Made by a program: the position numbers and the translations under genes | Assembly (NCBI RefSeq): GCF_949987535.1 | Contig: NC_080071.1 | Span: 26,558,236 to 26,622,235 of the forward strand | Direction: 5' to 3' | Origin: Balaenoptera acutorostrata | Taxonomy: Eukaryota > Chordata > Mammalia > Artiodactyla > Balaenopteridae | DNA length: 64,000 bases | Shown here: positions 51,631-63,960 of the stretch, piece by piece | Layout: each line of letters starts with the position of its first letter | Position numbering within the stretch: position 1 is the first letter of the stretch | Notes under the pieces: model-generated | The model's input: the letters and a program-made list of their open reading frames with translations, nothing else | Told to the model about the DNA's origin: nothing | The model's database searches: none

Positions 51631-53591
51631 ATACTTATTTTAATGATCTTTCTTAGAGATCTTTTTTTTCTAGTTTAAAAAGTATTATTTGTTTAATTTC
51701 AAAAGTACTCTATTCTCAATGAAAAAACATGAGGAAGAAAGAATAGAACACATAGTCACTGGAAATCCTTCCATGCAGAGGTAAACACAGTGAGCGTTTA
51801 GAGCCTTGCGGTTTACTCAGATTATACAGTGTTTGAAGTAGAGGATAAGTGCATGTGCACATGCAGGTAAACAGTTTTTGAGTCTGTCTTAGCTCCAGAT
51901 AAAGGCCATGGAAGCCAGACTTTCAGGAATGTTAGAGAGCCTAAATTTGAGCTTTTTATCAGATTGTATAATTATGTAAGTAGTATAATATGCTTATGTA
52001 GAATTATTACTTTTCTTCATTATTTGGTTACAGTTCAGACTAGGTGACCCCTAAGGGCACGTGGCTCTCTTAGAAATAATCGGGGAAGGCTGTTTCTTAG
52101 CAGAAGTCTGAATTTACAAAGCTCTCCCTGATAGCTAACCTGACTTCTTTCTGACATTAAGGTTCAAGTTTGGATGAGACTAAAGACAACAATTTTCAAC
52201 CCACATCCCCAGGGAAGTTACATTTTCCTCAACTTTGGAAAGGAATCTAGAAGAGGAGTAATTTTGTTTCTTGTAAAAATGAATGCTTGATATGCTCCAC
52301 AGTATTAGATTATTAATTCTGCTAGCATTAGTAGAGCCTTAATATGCAGAGTCTGAAACAAGATAAACCTTTCTTTTTTGCTTTTTTAACTTTCCAAAAG
52401 CAGGGTGGAGAGGAAGATCAGAGACCCTGCAAGATAGTACTCTCAACTATATCAGCTAAAGAACTTGCAGTCCTGGAGCAAAGAGTAGGGCGGAATTTTG
52501 GCAGCAGAATTGTTAGCAACAACTGTGACTCTGTATCCTCTCCCAGCTGGTGCATTGCCTTCTCCTGCATGATGTGCACCAGAAATATTCTTTCTCGCCA
52601 AGAATGGCAAGTGGGGTTAAAATCAGGAAGTGGGAGCAAAGGGACAAAAAAGAACTTTATGACTAGAGCCAGGATTGCCCATAGTGTAGAAATATGGAGC
52701 CGGCCAACTTTTCCCAAATCTCCTAATCTGATTTATGTCTCCTTTCTGGTCTCAGGAAATTTTATTTATTCCTAAAATACAATACCTAATCCTTTACTTT
52801 GTGCTGTTGGTAATTGTGAACTTATCAGTGGAAATGGTAAGCTCCTTGAAGGAAAGGATCACATTTATTTTGATCTGTTGATGATGTTGTTTTTTTTCTT
52901 CACTGAACCTAGCACAGTGATTCATATAATTGCTGCTGCTCATTAAAAATGTACCAAATGGAAGAAACAATCTTGAGAGGAATCAGCTTGTAAAAAGCCT
53001 TGTTGTTAGGTGAGAATACGTTTAATGCGGCCGGAAATAAGGACCATCAGGAGAATACTTCAGTAATGAGATTATGATGCTCATTTGCCTCGAGGGCCTC
53101 TGTGAAACTGAGAAAGGGCTGGCTCATCTCCATTTATTAGTGCAACCAGGATACTGGAAAAAATAAAGAAATTATGGAACAGGGTGACACAAAGTTGTGA
53201 TGTAATCTTAAATATTTCCATTTAACAAATTAATGCTTTGTCTTTAACTGCAAAATACAGTGCATTGTCATTCTCTGATTCATACAATAATTATGGGATA
53301 TATTAATATTTAATATATTTATTCCTAATGCATGAAAATGAAGTGGCGTTTTAATGGGACATGATTTTAAAATTTATTGTGAGTGACATAATTTAACCTC
53401 TATAGTGTATCTCTGTAGCTGTATGTACAACTTCATTTAGAGTTAATGTCTAATTCTGAGAATTTTCAAACCTTGAAGACTCAAGCCAAATGACCCTTTC
53501 AACTACCTATGACAGGTGCTGTTTTACAAATGTTTGCTAGAAATATTTTAAATAGATGCAAAGGACATCCAAAATACTAACAATTGAAGGC
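51631..53591. other. Intergenic, nothing recognised
   Basis: Begins with the right half of the old element interrupted by the composite L1. A 143-codon plus-strand frame at 52344-52775 lacks domain-like features. No RNA gene or named repeat. Confidence 0.45.
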
Positions 53592-53761
53592 AAAAATTAT
53601 CCATTCAGGGACTTCCCTGGTGGTCCAGTGGTTAAGACTCCGCGCTTCCAACGCAGGGGGTGCAGGTTTGATCCCTGGTCGGGGAGCTAAGATCCCGCAA
53701 GCCAAGTGGCCAAAAATAAATATACAATTCAGTAATTTAAAAAAAAAAATTTATCCATTCA
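53592..53761 (+). mobile_element. Short CHR-type SINE with TSD
   Basis: Body 53608-53744: gggacttccctggtggtcca head, B box ggtttgatccc, short 3' end 'gatcccgcaagccaagtggcc', A tail. TSD aaaaattatccattca at 53592-53607, repeated at about 53745-53761 with one extra T. Confidence 0.94.
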
Positions 53762-55116
53762 TGTTTCAAGAGGATTATCCACTCATCCTCCATAATGAGG
53801 AGAAAGAATGTACAAGGCTCCATTGCATAAGCCCACTCCTGTCACATATCTGTAAGCTCGCAGGCATTGACCAGAAAAACAGTGTAGGACCCACTGGGTA
53901 TGCTTACAATATTCATTTTTCGATCATTACTAGTTACAAATAAAGTTTTTGAGTATAGCACTCTCTAGGTTCCAAAAATAAGATACATCAGCTCTGCACT
54001 TTGAAGTCAACCTTCACTAAAGGATAAATAACTTGATTAAGTTGTATAAATGATGCACCAAATGAATGCAATAGATGCATTTGCTACAACAATATAGAGG
54101 ATCAAGTGATCATAAAAGGCTGGGGTGGATGGTCAGGGACATTTGATGGAAGACTGGAAACTGATAAAATTTAGCCTAGCAAAGATAAAATTTAACTCAT
54201 AAACTTAAGATCCTGATCTTGGATCTAAAACCCAACTACATAGGTCCATGAGGGGCACATGTAGGTTATCTGAAACTCATTTCAAAATGAGTTTTTAGTG
54301 CTTTTGGTTAACAATAAGTTTAAAATGTTTCAACAACGTCATTGAAAACAGTTTTAACCAACAGTACTTGAAACATATTACACAGAACAACAAAAGTGGT
54401 AGTTCAGGCCATCTGTGTTGGTCATACCACACATGGACAAATGTTTTCAGCTATGGAAGCCACGATTTGGGAAATTTACAAATATGCTGCGACATTTTCA
54501 GAAGAGAGTAATCAGAATGATGAATGGTCTCATGAAGCTTTAAATAGCTGGAGAATATTAGATTCAGGGAAGTAAAGATTTACTCAATATAGGAAATGGC
54601 TTTATAATCTAATTACCTAGAGGTATACTCGGATAACTTGAGTGGTAAATTTCTACTGGAGACGTTTAAACATGGGTATGACCATGGGCAAGGATGTTGC
54701 ATGATAGAGTGTGTGAGGAATGATGAAGGATGGGAAGGGTGCTGGGTGTTCTTCTTTGCTTGCAAGTAACAGAAACTTACTTGAGCTTTCTTAGGAGTGA
54801 GGAGAGGTGGTTATTAGAAGAATTTACATAGTAGATTTAGGACTAGAAACTTGGTAGTGTTCCAGATAGCCCTGAATGTTTGCTTTCTGTGTTTATCATG
54901 GCCATCGTGATCTTTATTTCATGGAAATTTGGCTTCTTTCTGTGGATCTATCCATTCCTCTCTTGCAACTGACCAGCTAGTCACTCAGTTTTCCTGGGCA
55001 GATTCTGGAGGAAGTGAATTTGACAGGTTCAGCTAAATACCTTCACCTCCACTGAGCACAGCCTTTTGAGCTGTACCTCCTCCTGGGAAGTTGCCAGCCT
55101 AAAGATGAGTTCTCTT
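53762..55116. other. Intergenic; old repeat-like sequence at its right end
   Basis: About 54740-55116 ('tcttctttgcttgcaagtaacagaaac', 'cttttgagctgtacctcctcc') resembles a widespread old mammalian repeat that I cannot name. The rest is unrecognised. Confidence 0.4.
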
Positions 55117-55407
55117 TGGGTTAGTTTCCAATCTCTTATCCAGTCAGTGGCCAGACCATTGGACTAACTACTGGGGCTTCCCTGCCAAACACTGGGGAAT
55201 ATGGCTGAGGAAAACAGTTTGAACTAAAGGTGGGCCTGGGCCATGGCCTGAACCATGACCAGTAAATGGAAACACTACATATTTTTCAGTTTCCTCTGGA
55301 ACTTGTAATTTCCCAATTCTGTGATGCAGGGTAGGATTGGAGTTGGACCTTGATCATTAAAAATAAGATAAGGGGAGGTTATGGCAATTCCTGATATGAA
55401 AAATAAG
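55117..55407 (+). repeat. Left arm of inverted duplication
   Basis: From 'tgggttagtttccaatctc' to 'atgaaaaataagg'. The reverse complement of 56691-56984 matches over its whole length at about 90% by eye (for example 'gccagaccattggactaactact' and 'cactggggaatatggctgaggaaaacagtttga' conserved). Confidence 0.93.
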
Positions 55408-56395
55408 GTGGAAACATGTATTATTGGGGTAAATAATATAAAAAATAAAAAGGGGTGTTTGGAACTAGAGAAAAGCAGATTTTAGTTAGTTTTATTATTA
55501 TTTCTCATTATTTTTCAGTTTGTAATATTGACCTTTACTATATACTTTCCTCCTGTTAACTGTGGAGGTACCATGTATATACTACTAAACAAAAAGTAGA
55601 GAAGGTACTCAATTTGTCGAGATGTAAAATATTTTAAAAAAATATGAAACACTATGAACATTTCATAAAGTTAAAAATCATATGTTGTAGTAAGTGGCTT
55701 CATTCTTATTAGTGGCTGATTTCTCTACATTAAAAGTCATGTGGGAAAATGGAGTGAAAGCAAGAATGAAACAGCATTTTTTACTTGATCCTTTCTTTTT
55801 TTAAAAAAAGGCATTTGTTTTAAATTTTAGTTCATTTTGCTTTAATTTTCCCTTCCTCAGCTGTGTTTTTTTCTCATAGCTATTACAACCTATCTCTTTC
55901 TCAATATGAGACTCTATGATGTTTTCTAGAATAATGTCAGTGTAAACAAAGTGTCCTCTTACCACATAGCCAGTCAGGAATTCAGCCCAATTATAAAAAG
56001 AAGTTTTAAAATAGTATGGGCAAGAATGATAAGAATCTATGTATATTTGTTCTAAATACTACTACCTTCTTCAGCTTAATGTCCAAAAGGACCTGAATTT
56101 CCCTAAGGGCCAGAAAAAGAGCAACGCAGAAGGCGGTCACATTCTCACGACCTTGCTTTGCAGGGACCTGACGCAGATGTGGTGGGAAACACAAGACAGC
56201 AAAGCCCTTACTGAGTCTTTGTATGCATGATGCTGTCCTGGCCTTAAGTGTCCCTACTACAAAGGCAGAAAAAATGGTAATTTAATAATGTAAAACATAA
56301 CGGCAATTAAAAAGTAAATTATCTAAAGGGAAGAACCCATGGACTTAATGATTGGAAATGTGGAATAGTAGCAACAACCAAAGTAGACATAAGAC

Positions 56396-56402
56396 TGTGT
56401 GT

Positions 56403-56438
<36 letters not shown>
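56396..56438. repeat. Microsatellite (TG)n
   Basis: An almost perfect TG run with one TA interruption. Confidence 0.97.
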
Positions 56439-56441
<3 letters not shown>

Positions 56442-56577
56442 AAAATTTAATGTAAAAATCAGAGAATTTTTTTGGTATGGAGTATGTCCTAGCAAAAAGT
56501 CTATAAATTTTCCCCATGGGTGACTTCTAGGGAAAAATAAGAGCAATCTGATAAGTTTAATGCATCCCTTTCCCCAA

Positions 56578-56582
56578 ACACA

Positions 56583-56621
<39 letters not shown>

Positions 56622-56629
56622 ACACACAC
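56578..56629. repeat. Microsatellite (AC)n
   Basis: An AC run with two AT interruptions; inverted relative to the TG run 140 bp to its left, so the two can pair on one strand. Confidence 0.97.
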
Positions 56630-56690
56630 CCCAAATTAAATTAAATGAAGGAAATGAAAATAAATCATGTACACTTTCGCTCTTTTCTGT

Positions 56691-56984
56691 CTTATTTCCC
56701 ATATGGGGAATTGCCATAACCACACCCTTATCTTACTTTTAATGATCAAGGTCCCCCTCCAATCCTACCTTGCATTGTGGAATTGGGGAATTACAGGTTC
56801 CAGAGGAAACTGAAAACTATGTAGTGTTTCCATGTATATTGGTTATGGTTCAGGCCATGGCTCAGGGCCACCTTTAGCTCAAACTGTTTTCCTCAGCCAT
56901 ATTCCCCAGTGCTTGGCAGGGAAGCCATAGTAGTTAGTCCAATGGTCTGGCCATTGACTGGATGAGGGATTGGAACCTAACCCA
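56691..56984 (-). repeat. Right arm of inverted duplication
   Basis: Inverted partner of 55117-55407. The outer edge lies at 'ctaaccca|gtggtt'. No TSD-like match was seen just outside the two arms. Confidence 0.93.
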
Positions 56985-58419
56985 GTGGTTATCAGGCACC
57001 ATAACTCTTCACTGATTCAGCTAGAGGGAAAAACAACAACATTTTTTTGTCATTTGTCCATTTTTCTGTACTCTAGTTGAAGATATATTTCCCTTTTAGA
57101 AATTCCTTTTGAAATAATTTTCTATTTTAAGCATTATGTGACTATACATACTTGTTTTATGTAAGTCTCATTTATCAACTCCCCAAATATTTATGGGTAA
57201 AGGTAGGATTAAAAATGATGTTAAAAAATGAAACGTAAAACGCACCAAACTCTGAAATTATTATTATGCCATAATCCATTTGTGATAGGTTTCTGTTTTG
57301 ATTCAAATGACCTCTAGTCACTTTTCTGATAAGCCACTGACATCTTTTTATGTATGATGTGTCTGCTGATAAGATTCAAGGGAGGCAAACCCTTTACTGA
57401 TTCCGGTGATAATAAAAATATTAACAGTCAGAGAAACATGGTCTTTGGTGGTTAAATGATTCATAATTCATTTTGCAAGATCCAGTGATCTAGTCCTTAA
57501 AGAAGTAGGAAGCCCGGGTCCTGGGATCAATATTGTGGGGACATCTGATCATCTAGACTTCTATGTAGTCAGTTTGGCCACACAGCATCTCTAGAGATTT
57601 ACATTTGGGGTCCAGAGAATGGTACAAATATTTAAAAACTTTTCTCATCATGTCACCAGCCAGCCCTAATAGAATCTACCTCAGGAATCTTGGAATTCTC
57701 CTTTTATTCCTCTTTTTTTTTTTATTTTAAAAAATTTCTTCCCTCTACCAATTGCCTCAATCCATTCTTCCTTCCTCTTTCTTCCCAGAGGCTAGGTTCC
57801 AGTCTGGGTGTATTGATGTGGAATCTTTACTGTCTCCATGCAGAAGAACTTAGGTCCTTCTTATTGTACACAGTAGAACAAGAAAAGGCTAACTCTTCTT
57901 AACACTGTCAGCTGCTACTTATAGTCTAAATCATGTGCACAGTTTCCATATGCTCTTTTTAAGATCCTCTACCATTTTAGTTTTTAATAGCTACACACAT
58001 TTTAAAGAAAGGAACAGCAGCATCTACATTTTAGCAAAACAATTCTGGTCTCAGTCGTAACTGATGGAAGCTTCATTTTCTAGGCAATCTGATTGGAACC
58101 AGTGAGGAGGCGACTGGAGGCCAGGGGATGGTTCATGGTGTTACCTTGCTTGTTTCAAAGTTGCATTGGCATAGCAAACACTGTAATTAAAACACAACTT
58201 CATTTTTGTTTCTTGCTTCTCTGCTTAAAATTTATTCAGAAGGAAAATGTTCCCTCATTACCAAATGGTGTTTCCAATAGCCCCTATGACAATTAGGTAA
58301 TAGACTCTTATGGTCTCAGAACTTTACCACAAAGGTTGTTTACTCCTTCAGAAGCTCCTGGCAATCTGGCAGTCCTCATTTTAAGTGTATGCCCTGAGTT
58401 TTGAAAAAGTCATACATCC
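56985..58419. other. Intergenic, nothing recognised
   Basis: AT-rich DNA with no supported gene or named repeat. Confidence 0.5.
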
Positions 58420-59065
58420 TTGTAACCATCTTGCCAATCAGGATATAGAATATCCCCATCACCCCAGTGAGTTTCCGTGTACATTTTTATAGTCAATCCT
58501 CCTCCAGCCCTGAGCTCAGGCAACCTCTAATCTGCTGTCGTTATAGATGAGATTTTCTACTGTAAAATTTCATGCAAATGAAATCATGTAGTATGTATTC
58601 ATTTGTGTCTGGCTTCGCTAACTTAGGATAATGATTTTGAGATTCATTGATGTCAATGAGTGTATCATTAGTTCATTCCTTTTTATTGTTCAATAGTATT
58701 CCACTAATTGATACAGCATAATTTGTTTATCAATTTACTTGTATATTTGAGTTGTTTCCCGTTTTCAGCTATTATGAATAAAGCTATTGTGACCATTCGT
58801 GTACAAGTCTTTGTATGGACAGGTGTTTTCACTTGGTGAACACTTAGTGGTATTTTTGAGTAACACGGGAAATGTATGTTTAGCTTCACAAGTGATGTAC
58901 AATTTTGCTCTCCTATCAGCAATGTATGAGTGTTCCAGTTGCTCTGCATCCTTCCCAATATTTGATATTGGCAGCTTTAAAATATTAGACAACCTAGTTG
59001 ATATTAGTGAAACCTCATTTGATTTTAATTTGCATTTTACTGATGACTTATGAAGTATCTTTTAA
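58420..59065 (-). repeat. Old L1 3' region
   Basis: Antisense L1: 'gcaaatgaaatcatgtagtatg', 'tgtgtctggcttcgctaact', 'ttcaatagtattccactaatt', 'tgtatggacaggtgttttca' and 'tttgattttaatttgcattt' follow the order of an old L1 ORF2 end and 3' UTR. Broken frames throughout. Confidence 0.85.
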
Positions 59066-60123
59066 AATAGTTTGTTCAGACACAGTACCCACAATTCAAA
59101 AGACCCTCAATAAATTTTTGTTGAGCTTGTAATAACTGAATATAGAAAATGTCACTCATCTAAGGAATTGAGTAAAGTTTAAAGCATTCTCTGGTATTTA
59201 TGAGTCACTGAGCAAGTTATCAAAGGAGAGAACTAAAACTAATTCTCAAGAATTTAAAAGAAATTGTATGTTCTCTTCTGTCTATCAAGTATGATCTCCA
59301 GGCAATTGCTCAAGGCCACATAGGTAGTGCCAGAACAAAGGTTAAAAGCCACATTTTCTCACTCTCAATTTAATTCTCTTTATATTTAAATCAGGATAAA
59401 TTTAAAACATTGATTTTTTTTATAAAGCAACTATACTCCAATGAAAATTAATTTAAAAACATTGATTTTTATACCATTTTATTGAATTTGTTTTATTCAA
59501 TTACTATTTTGCCACAGTTATTTCTTCCGTTCATCATTGCAAACTTTAGCTCTGTGATAAAAACTTAACCATCACTCAGAATTTATTGCCCTTCATGAAA
59601 ATGTATTTCAGGTTTCAGGTAACTTATTAAATAATGAACCTTTAAACGTGTGTTTATTTGGGGAGACCTACATATTAGGTAGTATCTTTGTTTCCTACCT
59701 TAGTATCATTTTTTAAGCAATTATTTCATAAGGACTTCAGAGGTGAATTGCCTAAAAAGACAGTGCTCTGTGTATCACCCCTGAGTTCTGTAACTGCATT
59801 TAGCCTTGCCTCAGGTGAGCTGTATTTGTGCTATGTGCAGCTAACTGATAGGCTGGGACACTCCATTGCACAACCCAGGGCATCAGTCCATTTCATTGCT
59901 TTGTTAACATTAAGTAGCCAGTGAGAAACAATTTGATAAAAGTCCCTGCTTTTTACACACAGAAGTTCAGACAAAAAGTTGCCTAAAGTAAGATTCTATT
60001 TAGGCAAGGAAATACAGGAAATAGAGCATTATAATAAGGCTCAGATGTCAAGAACAGGAAACTCCTGTAAGCATCGTTGATTTGGCCATTTTGATGGAAT
60101 TGTTTACCCCAAACCTCCTCCTT
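59066..60123. other. Intergenic, nothing recognised
   Basis: A short L1-end-like piece at about 59420-59460 ('agcaactatactccaatgaa'). Otherwise no named feature. Confidence 0.45.
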
Positions 60124-60436
60124 TGTAGTATTCTCTTTTTAAAAAATTAATTAATTAATTAATTTTTGGCTGTGTTGGGTCTTCGTTTCTGTGCAAGGGC
60201 TTTCGTTGTGGCAAGCGGGGGCCACTCTTCATCGCGGTGCGCGGGCCTCTCACTATCGCGGCCTCTCTTGTTGTGGAGCACAGGCTCCAGACGCACAGGC
60301 TCAGTAGTTGTGGCTCACGGGCCTAGTTGCTCCATGGCATGTGGGATCTTCCCAGACCAGGGCTTGACCCCGTGTCCCCTGCATTAGCAGGCAGATTCTC
60401 AACCACTGCGCCACCAGGGAAGCCCTGTAGTATTCT
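60124..60436 (-). mobile_element. CHR SINE with TSD
   Basis: Head at 60425 (gggcttccctggtggcgcagtgg on the minus strand), tail (TTAA)n at about 60143-60164. TSD tgtagtattct at 60124-60134 and 60426-60436. The B box is slightly changed (ggtcaagccc). The plus-strand open frame is an artefact. Confidence 0.95.
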
Positions 60437-60599
60437 TTAACAGAAAAAAATCTTACTTAGCCTTTGAGGCATATTTTAATTATTTTTCCTCTCTAACATG
60501 GCACATTACATTGACAGCTCATTTTAAGTCTGATTTTTTCTTATTCTGAAGTACTTGCTTTGTGTATGCTTTTCTTCTTCATTGAATTTTAGTGTACAT

Positions 60600-60715
60600 T
60601 GAGAAGTGGCCTCTCAAATCACCAGCCCCACCCTGGTCTGTGGAAAAACTGTCTTCCATGAAACCGGTCCCTGGTACCAAAAAGGTTGGGGACCGCTGCT
60701 TTAAAACATTTAAGA
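60600..60715 (+). repeat. hAT-type DNA-transposon remnant
   Basis: 'ctgtggaaaaactgtcttcc', 'aaaccggtccctggtacc' and 'aaaaaggttggggaccgctg' form one end of a common hAT (Charlie-like) element, ending in the inverted-repeat terminus ccgctg. The partner end is missing. Confidence 0.65.
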
Positions 60716-60989
60716 GGTATAGCTTCGGCAGTCTCTTTTGTTTAACTTGCGCAGGACTTCATATTAATTTGAAAATATTTAAAACTACCTTAAATCAGCC
60801 AATGGGCTATGTTTTCTCTTTTAATTTGTATTAGTTTGATAAATATTTTGTTGTTTTCTGTGCATCAGGTGCTGAATCAGATACTAGGGATGAATAGGAA
60901 ATGGGCCCAGCTACCAAACGGTTCACCATGTGGCTTCAATTAAACAAAAAGTTTCATGGTAAATAGTAGATCCTAATAAAAACACGCTG

Positions 60990-61130
60990 TGTTCTGGGAC
61001 TTAAAAGCTTGCATTTGGGTAAATGATTTAATCTCCCTGGACCTCATTTCCTCTCTGTGAAACGAAAGGGTTGAATTACATGGTATTTTACATTATTTAA
61101 CATTATAAAATCATTTTACCAGAGGTGTGC
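60990..61130 (+). repeat. MIR SINE fragment
   Basis: 'gggtaaatgatttaatctccctggacctcatttcc' then 'tctgtgaaacgaaagggttg' match the MIR 3' half. Confidence 0.65.
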
Positions 61131-61928
61131 TGGTCCTGGGCCCGATTGCCCTACGTTCAATCCTTCACTCCTCTCCTATATACTCCGAGGGTGCAGATGA
61201 TCCCCTCCAGGTGACTTTTCCAGGCTCCAGTGTTAGCTGACTTCTGGCAGGATTAAGTCAGGGAGAGGCTGGCTTAAGTCAATGGTGGAAGATTGGAGGG
61301 CAGGGTGACGAGTGGGTTTGGAAGAGAAAGAAATCAAGATCACCCCCTCCTCTTCTCAGCCTCAGATGTCTTCTCTCGTGGTTTTTATCTCCTTCACTGC
61401 TCCAGCCTCCACTGCATCCAGACCCACCATAGTTTCTAGTTTCCATAGGGTCATCCTGGCCTCTTGGTTCCAGGAATTGCCTATTTTCCCATTATCCCTC
61501 CAGCTTAAGAAAGATAAAACTTTCTGCTCTTGCCCATCGCCAGGGTTATTTTATAGTGCCCTGTTAAACTCTCAGCCTCACCATTCTCCATGAACCTGTG
61601 TATTTTCCATTCCTTCTTCTGTGAACACTGGAAGTGGTTTCTGTTTTTCTGGTTAGACTGTGACTAATCCACAATGTTTACTTCCTATTTACTTTAGAGC
61701 AGTGAAAGTGCTTTCAACAATTGAGGAAGAAAAATATAAGCATGGATACACTCACTGAGCTGACCCAAACCAGTTCTTACAGTGGATACTGGCATCAAAA
61801 AAATGTTCGTTTTATGTCCCTTTTGGTTGAGTATTGAAGGAAATACGGGATCCACTTTTTTATTGAAGCCGCCAACTTGAATCTTTTGAAAGTTAAGTCC
61901 CATGTAAATCAAGGTGCGGGAAATCTTT
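61131..61928. other. Intergenic, nothing recognised
   Basis: GC content is a little higher. The 93-codon frame 61312-61593 has no family features. Confidence 0.45.
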
Positions 61929-62298
61929 AAAGAAGTACTACATTAGGGGACTTCTCTGGTGGCACAGTGGTTAAGAATCCACCTGCCAATGCAGGGGACA
62001 CGGGTTCGAGCCCTGGTCCAGGAAGATTCCACATGCTGCGGAGCAACTAAGCCTGTGCACCACAACTACTGAGCCTGTGCTCTAGAGCCCTCGAGCCACA
62101 ACTACTGAAGCCCGCGCACCTAGAGCCCGTGCTCCGCAACAAGAGAAGCCAATGCAATGAGAAGCCTGCGCACCGCAATGAAGAGTAGCTCCTGCTCGCC
62201 ACAACTACAGAAAGCCTGCATGCAACAACGAAGACCCAACACAGCCAAAAATAAATAAGTAAATAAATAAATTAAAATAAAAAGAAGTACTACATTAG
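61929..62298 (+). mobile_element. CHR SINE (long form) with TSD
   Basis: Body 61947-62280 with A/B boxes (ggttcgagccc), repeated 'acaactactgaagcc' motifs and an AAATA tail. The 18-bp TSD aaagaagtactacattag is perfect at 61929-61946 and 62281-62298, pointing to a fairly recent insertion. 62299-62832 after it shows nothing recognisable. Confidence 0.96.
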
Positions 62299-62832
62299 AT
62301 TGTGTGCTTCTTGGTTCTTAGGGCAAATGGCTTTATTATAGCTTCTACATCTCTCAAACATGTCACTTTTCCACCAAGAGTATTAATGAAAAATAAAATT
62401 ATCGTGATAAGTGTATTAGCAACCTAATGTTTTGGTGAAAGAAAGAGACGTAAGAAACTGTTTTAAAGACTTGGCTAAGCACTGTACTTTTCTTGCATCT
62501 ATTTTATCTCCACTGTCTTTAGGTTGCTAAGATACTTTCTTCATTTCTGGCAGTTTCACCAGGAGAGGACAAGAATACAAACTGAGGTGATTTCACTTGT
62601 AAATGATATGTAGTTGTCTCTTGTGGAGATTTTTAAAAATTTAATTTATTCACCAAAAAAGAAGGGGATGGGATAAAAATTCACTCTATTTCTCCCTCTC
62701 TGCCCCAACTTTGGATATAGAGATAAGAAGAAGAGACATTCATGGTGATTGGATGACAAGGAAAATAATGGTATCATTGCTGATACATTGAGAATCTCAT
62801 AGAGAGGAACTAGGTAGATACCCAGTGAGAAG

Positions 62833-63960
62833 GTCAGTGTATTTGTTTCCTGTGGCAGGTGACTTAAAACACACACTTGATGGCTTAAAACAGCACAGAT
62901 TTATTTTTTATTTTTTATATTTTTTGAAAATTAAATAATCTCTTTTTTACTGAAGTATAGTTGATTTACAATATTATACTAGTTTCAGGTGTATAACATA
63001 GTGATTCAATACTTTTACAGATTATACTCCGTTTAAAATTATTATAAAATATTGGCTATATTTCCTGTGCTGTAGCCCCATTTTAAATATCTAAATATAT
63101 ATTCTAAAACTTGATGGGATCTTTGGCACCAAGAAATTTAGTGAATAATTCAAAGCATCTATTATGTCATGATATCGGTGACATGGAGAGATGATCTTTC
63201 ACTTCTATTTTTAAAAAGTAACCTGAGGGTATATATTAGTCCCCTCTGCTATATCAGTCAATCAGAGAACTGGTATCTTTCCATATGCAGAAATAATACA
63301 TTGCTGTTGTTGTAGCTGAAAATATTAAAAATTAAATTACATTCCACCCTGCTGTCAAGATTGTATTAACCAAACTTACATATACAAAAAATGACAGTAC
63401 AATAAACTACGGAGTATGATAAATCACTAAGCTCCTTTTGTTTCATATATGTGGAGGGAGGGTTGAATTTAATGCTTGAATCTCCCTGCTCAAACTTGTC
63501 TGAATGTCCTAACATTTGTAGAAAAGCAGCACAGATTTATTAATTCACAATTCTGGAGGCCAGAAGTCTGAAATCAGTATCACTGGACTTAAACCAAGCT
63601 GTCAGCAGGGCCACATTCCCTTTGGAGGCCAAAGGGGAGAATTTATTCCTTAACTTTTCTAGCTCTAGTGGCTGCTGGCATTCCTTGGCTTGTGGCCATA
63701 CCACTTCAATCTCTGCCCTAGGGTCGCATTGCTTTTTCCTCTTCTGTGGCAAAATTTCCTTCTGCCTTCCTCTTATAAAAAGACTTGTGATCATATTTAG
63801 GGTCCACCTGAATAATCCAGGATAATCTTTACATCTCAAGATCCTTTATCACCTCTGCATAGAACTTTTTGCCATGTACGGTAACACTCAGAGTTTCATG
63901 GTATGAGGATTGGGACATATTTGGAGGCCTTTATTCAGTCTAGTATAGTGAGGTAAAGTG
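62833..63960 (-). repeat. MaLR-type LTR, split by an insertion
   Basis: Antisense LTR: 'gtatttgtttcctgtggcagg', 'gatggcttaaaacagcacagatttatt', then after the insertion 'attcacaattctggaggccagaagtctg' and 'cttcctcttataaaaagact'. The two parts join at the duplicated agcacagatttatt. No internal coding sequence. Confidence 0.7.
62892..63541 (-). mobile_element. Chimeric L1-tailed insertion with 14-bp TSD
   Basis: TSD agcacagatttatt at 62892-62905 and 63528-63541. The T-rich left end and about 62940-63070 are an antisense L1 3' end ('actgaagtatagttgatttac', 'tatttcctgtgctgtag'). About 63075-63527 is not L1 that I recognise and could be another transcript joined to it. Confidence 0.75.

Larger units (their letters stand above)
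55408..56690. other. Spacer of the inverted duplication, with (TG)n and (AC)n tracts
   Basis: 1.28 kb. It contains a (TG)n run at 56396-56438 and an (AC)n run at 56578-56629, themselves in inverted orientation. No credible ORF: the 134-codon frame at 56319-56723 runs through the microsatellites. Confidence 0.8.

Noticed and set aside
56319..56742. Frames with long Val-Cys or Thr-His runs
   Set aside because: Translated TG/AC microsatellites.
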